Assembly (NCBI GenBank): GCA_003228395.1
Contig: QIDJ01000240.1
Coordinates: forward strand, 1-13,978
From: Flammeovirgaceae bacterium
GTDB lineage: Bacteria; Bacteroidota; Bacteroidia; Cytophagales; Cyclobacteriaceae
Direction of reading: 5' to 3'
Length of the DNA stretch: 13,978 nucleotides
Shown here piece by piece: positions 6,848-13,978 of the stretch (positions are counted from its first letter, which is position 1; the number at the start of each line of letters is the position of its first letter). The translations under genes and the position numbers were made by a program. The notes under the pieces were generated by a model. That model made no database searches and was not told where the DNA came from. It saw only the letters and a list, made by a program, of their open reading frames with translations.

Positions 6848-9097
6848 TTAGTCTATTATTGCGAGTTTGCCAACAAACGTGTCCGAACCATCTGATGTTG
6901 AACTGTAAATCAGGTAGATTCCTGTGCCCGGCCGGCCTCCATACAGGCTGGTCAGATTCCAGGTAGCGGTGCCTCCGTTGGATTGCATTTGCCAGATAAG
7001 ATTTCCGGCTATATCGGTTATTTTTACTTCTGCTTCATTGGCCAGGCCTTCAATTGCTACTAATCCGCTGAAATTCCTTTCCACCGGGTTGGGAAAAATT
7101 TTAATGTTGGCGGCATGTGTGTCATCTGCTTTAGTGGCTGTGCCACGAAACGAAGATAACCCTCCGGTAGTGGCAAAAAACACCTCTCCCGTTTTGTTAT
7201 TAATTTCAATATCGATTATTTCATCCGACAGGAGCGGTACATCTGATGTGTTGAAGAAATAAATAAATTCTTCACCGAACTCGTCAAACAGCCAGACACC
7301 TTTATCCGTACCTATCCATTTTCTGTTGCCTCCATCCGTTTTGATGCTTGTCACTTTTTCGTTATCCAGCAGAAACCGGCCATCATATATCGGTCGGATG
7401 GCATTTACCGAACCACTGAAAAGATCAATTCCTCCAGGATAGTAAGCCACTCCCTTGCCTGTTGCGATCCAGACGTTTCCGTTCAAATCAACTTCGATGT
7501 CATATACGGCATTTCCCGGCAAACCGCCATTGTCAGCGGTATCCGTAAGGCGTCTTTTTAGTCCGCCCGCTTCGTTATAAATAAGTATTCCTCCCTCGCT
7601 TATCGGATCAACACGGAACCAAATGTTTTCATAAAAATCCTCATTGATTTGAAGGATATGATCCTCGCCGGATAAACCAAGGCTGACAGGCTCCCATACA
7701 GCGTTTTTCTCTTTATAAATACCCGGGATCACCTGATAGCATGTCAGCCATGAAACGTCACCGGCAGCAAATACAGCCAATAGCTCATTAACCGGGAATG
7801 GATACTCCCCGGCGGACATGTTTATTGACCGGACATTACTTTCTCCATCCCAGAAAGTAATGCCATTGCCGAATGAGGTTATCAGATAGGTATGCTGCAC
7901 CGGGTTGTATGTGATATCCACCATATCACCTGCTACGTCGTATGCAGAAGGAGGAAAATTTGTCCACAATCCATTTTCAAATGTGTAAAACCCCAGGTTA
8001 GCCCCAATCGGTTTGCGCTGCATATCGTACCCTCCCGGAACAGCAGTTATTTTTTCATCTGATTCATTATATAATAAGGTAAAAAACCGGTCAGAAAACG
8101 GCCCTGACGGCGCTATTCGCTGAAATTCTCCGGTATAATCTGCAAGCAGGCTGTTTTCAGCATCGCCAATCCACATTGATCCATCCGCATCAATCAGTGC
8201 CATGCCTGGTGAATCAATCAATGCACTATTAATCTGAGCAAGGTTCTGGTTCATGTCAACTGTCCATACCGATGTATTGGTTGATACGGTCATCATGTTT
8301 AGGTTTCCGAATATATTTACGAAAGTTTCGTTCTGCAGGTAATTTTGACGGGTCCACATTCCATCACCATACATATAAATGCCGTCTTCACTTATGGCGG
8401 CATACAATTTTTCATCAAATACCGTAATGCTTGCGATGAGCGATTGCGGAATGCCTGCGGCGCTGTCGAACCGGAACCAGTTATTGAAATCCTGAAGGTT
8501 AATCTCCGGGTCCAGTGAGCCAGCGATAACCCCTTTTTCAGTTGCCAGAAAAAGGGAGTCGTTAAACACTACGCTCTCAACTATTTGCAGGTTTTCACCT
8601 GTTTCTCCCAGATTTTGGTAGGCTTCGATTGTCTCAAGCCGGTCAAGGTCGAAAACCACTATACCAAAACCGGTGGATATGTAACTCAGGTTTTTCCTGA
8701 ACGTAAAATCAAATATTGTCTTATTGTTCTTGTCCGAATTTTTTATTATAGGGTAGTTAATAATGGCATTGTCCCGGATGATATCTACATTTCCGTTTTT
8801 GTAGCCTGTCAGTAATGATTGAGACCGGGAATTCCAGTTTATTTCTGAAATATCCGTATCGGAAAGTCCTTCCATTTTTGTTAGCTTATTCAGGCTGTTG
8901 TCTTCTTTTAGAAGGTAAAAAACCCCATTTTCAGAGGCGCTGTAAACCCGGTCGCCAGCCAGTGCAACATCGAAGGATTGCCGGAAAGAAATGTGTGTTC
9001 GCCAGGTTCCTAAAGGAATATTTGATTGCGCAATGGCGGCTATTTTTATCAGGACCAGGGCCAGTGTAATTGCACAACAGCGTATTTTTTTAGTCAT
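6848..9097 (-). CDS. porZ: Type IX secretion system protein PorZ (attachment complex)
   Basis: 749 residues from the ATG at 9097, close to the P. gingivalis PorZ length (776). The chosen start gives a clear signal peptide ([20 protein letters not shown], cleavage near AIAQ); the upstream in-frame ATG at 9154 would lie inside tdk and spoil it. The mature protein opens [17 protein letters not shown] and continues with beta-propeller blades of the two-component-regulator type ([59 protein letters not shown]). The last 80 or so residues are a T9SS type A sorting domain ([35 protein letters not shown]). Known PorZ acts at the outer-membrane surface with PorU, PorV and PorQ, helping the PorU sortase attach cargo to anionic LPS. 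The start overlaps the tdk stop by 8 bp (ATGACTAA) and recO follows after 9 bp. Assignment rests on architecture plus the recO neighbour. Confidence 0.88.
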   Translation of the reverse strand: MTKKIRCCAITLALVLIKIAAIAQSNIPLGTWRTHISFRQSFDVALAGDRVYSASENGVFYLLKEDNSLNKLTKMEGLSDTDISEINWNSRSQSLLTGYKNGNVDIIRDNAIINYPIIKNSDKNNKTIFDFTFRKNLSYISTGFGIVVFDLDRLETIEAYQNLGETGENLQIVESVVFNDSLFLATEKGVIAGSLDPEINLQDFNNWFRFDSAAGIPQSLIASITVFDEKLYAAISEDGIYMYGDGMWTRQNYLQNETFVNIFGNLNMMTVSTNTSVWTVDMNQNLAQINSALIDSPGMALIDADGSMWIGDAENSLLADYTGEFQRIAPSGPFSDRFFTLLYNESDEKITAVPGGYDMQRKPIGANLGFYTFENGLWTNFPPSAYDVAGDMVDITYNPVQHTYLITSFGNGITFWDGESNVRSINMSAGEYPFPVNELLAVFAAGDVSWLTCYQVIPGIYKEKNAVWEPVSLGLSGEDHILQINEDFYENIWFRVDPISEGGILIYNEAGGLKRRLTDTADNGGLPGNAVYDIEVDLNGNVWIATGKGVAYYPGGIDLFSGSVNAIRPIYDGRFLLDNEKVTSIKTDGGNRKWIGTDKGVWLFDEFGEEFIYFFNTSDVPLLSDEIIDIEINNKTGEVFFATTGGLSSFRGTATKADDTHAANIKIFPNPVERNFSGLVAIEGLANEAEVKITDIAGNLIWQMQSNGGTATWNLTSLYGGRPGTGIYLIYSSTSDGSDTFVGKLAIID

Positions 9098-9668
9098 CTT
9101 CGAAAAAACAATTTCTGCATCTGGCTTCATATTTTTCGCTTTCACCCAGAACAACTTTGTCTTTTTGGTTTGTTAATCTGTACGAATAAGTGGCTACATT
9201 ACCGCATTTTATACAAATAGCATGCACTTTCGTAACAAATTCAGCCATTGCAAGCAGATATGGCATGGGCCCAAAGGGCTTCCCTTCAAAATCCATATCA
9301 AGTCCTGCTACTATTACCCTTTTGCCGGCATTTGATAATTTTGTACATACTTCTATCAGATCATCATTAAAGAACTGTGCCTCATCAATCCCTACTACAT
9401 CGCAGTTACCTGAAAGCAACAGAATTTCAGTGGCAAACTGAACGGGTGTTGACCGTATGGTATTCTCATCATGTGATACAACGTTTGTATCATCATATCT
9501 GGTATCCATTTTAGGTTTAAATATCTCAACCTGCTGGCGGGCAATCAGCGCCCGGTTGAGCCGGCGTATCAGTTCTTCCGTTTTTCCTGAAAACATGGAT
9601 CCGCAAATTACCTCAATCCATCCTGCCTTGTCCTCCGGACTTTTTCCAAAATGTGGCTCAATAAACAT
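9090..9668 (-). CDS. tdk: Thymidine kinase (type II, TK1-like)
   Basis: 192 residues, full length for the family. It phosphorylates thymidine to dTMP with ATP in the salvage pathway in the cytoplasm and is usually a tetramer inhibited by dTTP. Visible motifs: Walker A GSMFSGKT (23-30), Walker B with the catalytic Glu in GIDEAQFF (Glu96), the [12 protein letters not shown] segment (122-133), and a structural zinc site from CIKC (Cys152, Cys155) and CRNC (Cys184, Cys187). YEARCR near the C-terminus belongs to the thymidine-binding lasso region. Nothing essential is missing. It is the first gene of the tdk-porZ-recO run and is divergent from the unknown gene at 9801; the 132-bp gap must hold its promoter, though no strong motif was found on this strand. 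Confidence 0.97.
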   Translation of the reverse strand: MFIEPHFGKSPEDKAGWIEVICGSMFSGKTEELIRRLNRALIARQQVEIFKPKMDTRYDDTNVVSHDENTIRSTPVQFATEILLLSGNCDVVGIDEAQFFNDDLIEVCTKLSNAGKRVIVAGLDMDFEGKPFGPMPYLLAMAEFVTKVHAICIKCGNVATYSYRLTNQKDKVVLGESEKYEARCRNCFFEDD

Positions 9669-9772
9669 GAAATTAGTTTTATCAGGATGCCCTTTACTTG
9701 TCTTATCCCTGTATTCAGGAAAGATGGCGCCTTTGGTTTAGAGCCGGTATCACTGTTTACAGGCATTATTGT

Positions 9773-9780
9773 TAACTTTA
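9773..9780 (+). promoter_or_regulatory. Weak candidate -7 promoter element (TAACTTTA)
   Basis: TAACTTTA fits the Bacteroidota TAnnTTTG motif except for the last base. Transcription would start about 9787, leaving a leader of about 14 nt to the ATG at 9801. The -33 region (TGTTTAC) is only a partial match. Confidence 0.3.
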
Positions 9781-9800
9781 CAAAAGAAACAATTAATACC

Positions 9801-10814
9801 ATGGAGAGCAAGCTGAACAGGGAAGCATTAGCGGAATACAGCAGGGATTTTGCTGATCAAGTGTCCTCGTCCTATTTTGAAACAAAGGAGTATATATCGG
9901 GAAGCGATATCCTGAATCTTTGTGAATTGAAGCAGATCAACCTGTTTGTTATATACAGGATACTCCGGGTCTGGAGGGGCGAAGCAGCAAAGCTGAGAAG
10001 CCCCTTGTTTGATTTTAAATCCAGCGAAGTCAGAGATGCGTTGCGTGATTTTATGAATACGCTTTCGCGGCATATCCATGTGAGAAAAGCAGATTTTATT
10101 CCCATATTGACCGAAGCTGTCCGTGATACGGCGCTGCTTGTAATTTCCCCGTACCACTTTTACCGGGGTGCGGTACATTCCGATGCGGATGAACCTGTTA
10201 AACTGGCTGATATGAAGGCGCTATTAAAATATATTAAAATCAACCCGGCTATACTGGAAGCCTTTATCATAAAGCTTGAAAAGGAACGGAAAAGTGAAGT
10301 AAAGGCGAGCGAGGCATCGATGTACCTCAATGAAGTATTTGAAAATATCAGTCAATCGCCAGAAGATATTGAAGGATATATTGAGATGTTTTCCAAAGTT
10401 AGGAAGCTCCGTACGGAAATGATTTTTGACAATGCGGTTTCGGATGCGGAAATGCAGGAAAAACCAGAAGAAGTGCAGAAAGGCAAGTATAAAATAAATG
10501 AAGACCTGCAAACGCTGAACGATCAGTTTTCGGAAATGCAACAACGGCCGGTACTTGCCGATATTCATAAAAACAAAAAAATCGAGAGTATTAAAAACCA
10601 TTTGTCTATTAATCAGAAATTCATATTTATCAATCAGTTATTTGATGGCAGCGTGGACGACTTTAATAAAGTCGTGGATTTTCTTGACAATTGTGCCTCA
10701 CAGTCTGAAGCCATGAATTTTATCAATAATAATTATCTGAAGAAGAATAACTGGAAAAAAGACTCAAACGAGGTAAAGGAATTTATTGAAGTAGTGGCTA
10801 AGAAATATGCTTAG
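9801..10814 (+). CDS. Cytoplasmic, mostly helical protein of unknown function
   Basis: 337 residues from the ATG at 9801 (MESKLNREALAEYS). The frame is open further upstream to 9651, but that would overlap the start of tdk on the other strand and encode unlikely, basic and aromatic-rich residues; the chosen start also follows a candidate promoter. There is no signal peptide or membrane segment. Residues 30-125 hold INLFVIYRILRVWRGEAAKL and ISPYHFYRGAVHSDADE, residues 135-245 are charged and probably coiled-coil-like, and the C-terminal 70 residues form a separable unit (INQKFIFINQLFDGSVDDFN, NNWKKDSNEVKEFIEVVAKK). That tail resembles a module I recall from other uncharacterised Bacteroidota proteins. 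I do not recognise a function and propose none. It is divergent from tdk and convergent with rodA. Confidence 0.75.
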   Translation: MESKLNREALAEYSRDFADQVSSSYFETKEYISGSDILNLCELKQINLFVIYRILRVWRGEAAKLRSPLFDFKSSEVRDALRDFMNTLSRHIHVRKADFIPILTEAVRDTALLVISPYHFYRGAVHSDADEPVKLADMKALLKYIKINPAILEAFIIKLEKERKSEVKASEASMYLNEVFENISQSPEDIEGYIEMFSKVRKLRTEMIFDNAVSDAEMQEKPEEVQKGKYKINEDLQTLNDQFSEMQQRPVLADIHKNKKIESIKNHLSINQKFIFINQLFDGSVDDFNKVVDFLDNCASQSEAMNFINNNYLKKNNWKKDSNEVKEFIEVVAKKYA

Positions 10815-10918
10815 TGAAATAAAAAAGGCCCAAAGTATGGTCAGCGTTCCGGCAAACGCCAAATCTTGCGCCAGATGGACCGGCGGGGATGGTAAGGATG
10901 TGAACATAAAAGCTCCGT

Positions 10919-12187
10919 TTAGTGCTCCAGCATCTGCATCCTGTGGGCGTCAAGTTTGAGCAGTATAAATAGAAAGATAGTAAAAGCAATTAGCGACGAA
11001 CCGCCATAGCTGAAAAACGGGAGTGGAATACCAATGACGGGAAACAATCCAATGGTCATACCAATATTTACGGTAAAATGAAGAAACAGGATTGATGCAA
11101 CCGCATAACCAAATATTCTTGTAAACCGCTGCTTTTGCCGTTCTGCGATAAAAATAATTCTCAACAATAGCGTGATAAATAGGAAAATCAGGACCAGACT
11201 TCCGATCCAGCCATGTTCTTCACCAATCGTACAAAAAATAAAGTCGGTACTTTGTTCAGGCACAAAATCGAACTTGGTTTGTGTTCCTTTTAGAAATCCC
11301 CTGCCGCTCAATCCACCTGATCCGATGGCAATTTTAGACTGGGTAACATTCCAGCCGACTCCGAGCGGGTCAAAATTCGGATTAAGTAATACGAGGATTC
11401 TGTTTTGCTGGTGTGGTTTCAAAATTTTATAAAAAGCATAGTCAACACCTTTTATGGTTGCGGCGATCAGTAAAACGCCGGCTACGATTATTGCAATACG
11501 TTTGAATGATTTTTTGCCTGCTAGTATTATCACAAGCCCGATCACTGCTAATGAAATTAGCAGGGTTGTTTGATTCATCAGCAATGTGAGGATAAACAAG
11601 GCAGCCATACTAACACCCGCTATCAGCAATACCGGAGACATCCCTTCTCTGAACAATACCAATATAAATGCGCTGAACACAAGTGCGGTTCCTACAGCAC
11701 CCTGCAGAACGACAAGCGCAGCAGGCAATCCGATAATGAATGCCATTACGGCCTGGTTTCGTACTTTATTCAGTTTAAAACCCTGAACTGACATATACCT
11801 GGCGAGTGCCAACGCTGTTGCAAATTTAGCCAGTTCCGAGGGTTGAAGGCTAAATTGCCCGATCTGGATCCACGATCTTGCCCCGTTTATTTCCCGAGCA
11901 AACAGCATAACCCCGATCAACATCAGCATCAGAACGCCGTAAATCACATAGGCAAAAGTGTTATAAAATTTGAAATCAATCGCGAGTATAAAAGTGACAA
12001 TGATAAAAGTGAAACCGATGAAAATAAGTTGTTTGCCCGAATTGTTTGTAAGACTGAATATGTTTTGCGCCAAATTTTCGTCGTAGTCGGCTGCATAGAT
12101 ATTCAACCAGCCGAGGAACACAAGGCAATAAAACAGCAAAACCGTAAACCAGTCGATTTCACTAAGTATGTCAATATTTCTTCTCAA
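10919..12187 (-). CDS. rodA: Rod-shape peptidoglycan polymerase RodA (SEDS family)
   Basis: 422 residues with about ten membrane helices. RodA polymerises lipid II into glycan strands during elongation, paired with a class B PBP (here the gene just upstream). Key motifs are present: GARSWIQIG (Trp106), LQPSELAKF (Glu118), the catalytic Asp in NPNFDPLGVGW (Asp273), QSKIAIGSGGLSGRG, FVPEQSTDFIF, and GIPLPFFSYGGSS near the C-terminus. The start appears to be TTG at 12187-12185, overlapping the mrdA stop (TTGA); no ATG occurs in frame for about 80 codons, and MRRNIDILSEIDW is a typical N-terminus. One oddity: the segment usually reading QPDxGT, or QxETGS in this phylum, is QGAVGT (162-167), so its acidic residue is missing. 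Confidence 0.95.
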   Translation of the reverse strand: MRRNIDILSEIDWFTVLLFYCLVFLGWLNIYAADYDENLAQNIFSLTNNSGKQLIFIGFTFIIVTFILAIDFKFYNTFAYVIYGVLMLMLIGVMLFAREINGARSWIQIGQFSLQPSELAKFATALALARYMSVQGFKLNKVRNQAVMAFIIGLPAALVVLQGAVGTALVFSAFILVLFREGMSPVLLIAGVSMAALFILTLLMNQTTLLISLAVIGLVIILAGKKSFKRIAIIVAGVLLIAATIKGVDYAFYKILKPHQQNRILVLLNPNFDPLGVGWNVTQSKIAIGSGGLSGRGFLKGTQTKFDFVPEQSTDFIFCTIGEEHGWIGSLVLIFLFITLLLRIIFIAERQKQRFTRIFGYAVASILFLHFTVNIGMTIGLFPVIGIPLPFFSYGGSSLIAFTIFLFILLKLDAHRMQMLEH

Positions 12188-13978
12188 TATATAAACTCTC
12201 CTTTCAACACAAACTCTTCAAGCCAGGGCCTGGTTATTTCACCTTTCAGATATTTCTCTATAAGCAGGCTAGCCGTAGAAGCTGCAGCCCGTCCGCCCCA
12301 TCCGGCGTTTTCAACATAAACTGAAATGGCAATTTCAGGCTCGTCTTTGGGTGCAAATGCCATAAACACAGAATGGTCTTCGCCGTGAGGATTTTCTGCT
12401 GTCCCGGTTTTCCCGCATATAGTAATATCAGGAATTACGGCGCGCCATGCGGTGCTCTTCAGTGCATCTTCCATAGCATTGATCACGATATCATAATATT
12501 CCGTGGAGATACCCACATCATGCTTCACAGTAAATGCTGCCAAAGTTCCTGGTTCCTCGCCTATTTCTCTGCCAAAATGTGGCGTATAAAACCCCCCCCG
12601 GTTGGCAATGATAGTTGCCAGATTAGCCATTTGTAACGGGCTTAGGAGCATTTCACCCTGCCCGATGCTTAGTGATGCAATTGTGGAAAATTTCCAGCGC
12701 CCTTCTCCGTAAATTTTATTGTAATATGCCGCTCCGGGTATTTGCCCTCCTTTTTCATTCGGAAGGTCAATTCCCAAAGGCGCTCCCAATCCGAAGTTCA
12801 TAACCATTTTTTGCCATTTTTCGAGTCCGATACGGGAGTCGGTGTAGGTATTGGGATCAATATTGTGGTTAATGATCTTACGAAAGGTTTTGAAAAAATA
12901 ATTGTTTGAGCTTTGTTTGATAGCTTCATGAAGATCGTACAAGCCCGGAGGAGCGTGATCTCCAATAAGTGTGCCATCAATGTAAATGAGTTCATCCGGG
13001 TCAATTACTCCTTGTTCAAGACCAACAAGGGCTTGTACAATTTTAAAAATTGATCCGGGAGGATACATGGCCATGATAGGGCGGTTAAAGAGGGGAACAA
13101 GTGTGTCGGCCTGAAGTTCAGCAAAATTATTTCCAAAATTCCGGCCAGTTAAAATGTTGGGGTCATAAAACGGGCTGCTCACCATAGCAAGAATTTCACC
13201 TGTACGAGGTTCAATAGCCACCACACTGCCTACTTTGCCTTCCAGAAGTTTTTCAGCGTACTTCTGGAGCCCGGCATCGATGGTGGTGAATAAATCGAAA
13301 CCCGGAACAGCCAGCGTGTCGAATTTTCCGTTTTCAAAATCACCTTTTTCAACGCCGCTAACATTTTTTATTTTAAATTTTTTACCCCGCTGGCCCCTCA
13401 TGGGCTCTTCGTAATAAAGCTCAAGCCCGCTTTTGCCTATGTAATCGCCCTGGTGATAGTATTTATCCTCGTCATTTTCCAACTCAGGTCGGTTTATCTC
13501 AGCAATATAGCCCAACGGATGCGACAAGATGGAATCAGGGTATGAGCGAATGGTCCGGGCCCTGATTTCAAATCCCGGGTAGTCCACAAGAAAATCCTGT
13601 ATTCTGCCGTATTCTTCCAAAGGGATCTGTTTTTGAAACACGGAAGTTTTGACATAACTATATTTTTTTGCAGAATGTAATTTCTCTTCAAATTCTTCTC
13701 TGGTAATTCCAATTAGACGGCAAAATGCAGATGTATCCATGGACTGCACATTGTTTGGAATAACAAGAAGATCAAATTCAGGTTCATTTATCACCAGATA
13801 TTTTCCGTTTCTGTCATAGATCAGTCCCCTGTAGGGATATTCTATAACTTCCATTATAATATTGCTTTCAGCGGCATCCTTGTATTCGCTGCTCAGAACC
13901 TGTATTACAAACAGCTTGGATAGGAAAACGAATCCTATTACAATAAAAATTGCTTGTAATATATACTTCCTTGAATCA
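12184..13978 (-). CDS. mrdA: Penicillin-binding protein 2 (elongasome transpeptidase), N-terminus cut by window edge
   Basis: Class B PBP that cross-links peptidoglycan with RodA during elongation. An ATG exists at 13854, but the frame stays open to the right edge and the preceding 41 codons read like an N-terminal membrane anchor (YILQAIFIVIGFVFLSKLF) followed by VLSSEYKDAAESN, so the true start lies outside. About 597 residues are visible, of roughly 620-630 expected. Numbering from the ATG at 13854: YPYRGLIYDRNGKYLV opens the dimerisation region, and the transpeptidase domain carries PPGSIFK (catalytic Ser268 and Lys271), SSN (315-317) and CGKTGTAENPHG (KTG at 482-484). All three penicillin-binding motifs are intact. 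The C-terminus ends KGEFIY at a stop overlapping the rodA start. In Bacteroidota the mre genes normally lie just upstream; they would be beyond this edge. Confidence 0.97.
   Translation of the reverse strand, partial: DSRKYILQAIFIVIGFVFLSKLFVIQVLSSEYKDAAESNIIMEVIEYPYRGLIYDRNGKYLVINEPEFDLLVIPNNVQSMDTSAFCRLIGITREEFEEKLHSAKKYSYVKTSVFQKQIPLEEYGRIQDFLVDYPGFEIRARTIRSYPDSILSHPLGYIAEINRPELENDEDKYYHQGDYIGKSGLELYYEEPMRGQRGKKFKIKNVSGVEKGDFENGKFDTLAVPGFDLFTTIDAGLQKYAEKLLEGKVGSVVAIEPRTGEILAMVSSPFYDPNILTGRNFGNNFAELQADTLVPLFNRPIMAMYPPGSIFKIVQALVGLEQGVIDPDELIYIDGTLIGDHAPPGLYDLHEAIKQSSNNYFFKTFRKIINHNIDPNTYTDSRIGLEKWQKMVMNFGLGAPLGIDLPNEKGGQIPGAAYYNKIYGEGRWKFSTIASLSIGQGEMLLSPLQMANLATIIANRGGFYTPHFGREIGEEPGTLAAFTVKHDVGISTEYYDIVINAMEDALKSTAWRAVIPDITICGKTGTAENPHGEDHSVFMAFAPKDEPEIAISVYVENAGWGGRAAASTASLLIEKYLKGEITRPWLEEFVLKGEFIY

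Noticed and set aside
9098..9154. Upstream ATG for porZ
   Set aside because: It lies within tdk and displaces the signal peptide; the ATG at 9097 is better.
9651..9800. Extended N-terminus for the unknown plus-strand gene
   Set aside because: It overlaps the start of tdk and would leave no room for promoters of the divergent pair; the extra residues look non-coding.
1..13978. CRISPR arrays, tRNA, rRNA, insertion sequences, prophage or toxin-antitoxin modules
   Set aside because: No array of regular repeats, no RNA gene signature and no transposase or integrase was seen. The 'antitoxin' label often given to YwqK-like repeats is not supported by a partner toxin here.

Overview
The window looks like a chromosomal segment from a member of the Bacteroidota. 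The main evidence is a PorZ-type component of the type IX secretion system (T9SS) with its own C-terminal sorting domain. It is supported by a tdk-porZ-recO gene run, an mrdA-rodA pair in the arrangement typical of the phylum, LPP20/DUF4384-type exported proteins of a kind common there, and a start-site promoter motif of the Bacteroidota type (TAnnTTTG). No rRNA, tRNA, CRISPR array, insertion sequence or phage gene was seen.

Layout. (1) 1-1063, plus strand: a protein built almost entirely of MORN_2/YwqK-like repeats, cut by the left edge. (2) 1160-5043, minus strand: a compact three-gene run for exported proteins. In transcription order these are an LPP20-like protein, a DUF4384 protein with a FlgT/LPP20-like N-terminus, and a WG-repeat protein ending in a caspase-like (C14) peptidase domain. 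Genes 1 and 2 lie 18 bp apart and genes 2 and 3 overlap by 4 bp. (3) 5044-6163: a degenerate stretch holding the promoter of that operon, a nested inverted-repeat island, the remains of an isopenicillin-N-synthase-like Fe(II)/2-oxoglutarate oxygenase gene (one frameshift plus an internal deletion that removed the HxD iron ligands), and a two-hairpin repeat-like element. (4) 6164-9668, minus strand: tdk, porZ and recO, tightly packed. (5) 9801-10814, plus strand: a conserved-looking cytoplasmic protein of unknown function, divergent from tdk. (6) 10919-13978, minus strand: rodA and mrdA (PBP2), the cell-elongation peptidoglycan synthase pair. rodA probably starts at a TTG that overlaps the mrdA stop; mrdA runs off the right edge.

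How the genes work together. Regions 4 and 6 are housekeeping: thymidine salvage, recombination repair, T9SS cell-surface attachment, and elongasome cell-wall synthesis. The most unusual part is the caspase operon. Three proteins with signal peptides are encoded together, the last joining eight WG repeats to a peptidase domain with an intact His/Cys dyad. I infer an extracytoplasmic caspase-like system in which the two small proteins are partners or regulators, but nothing in the sequence shows its trigger or substrate. The adjacent convergent MORN-repeat gene may be unrelated.
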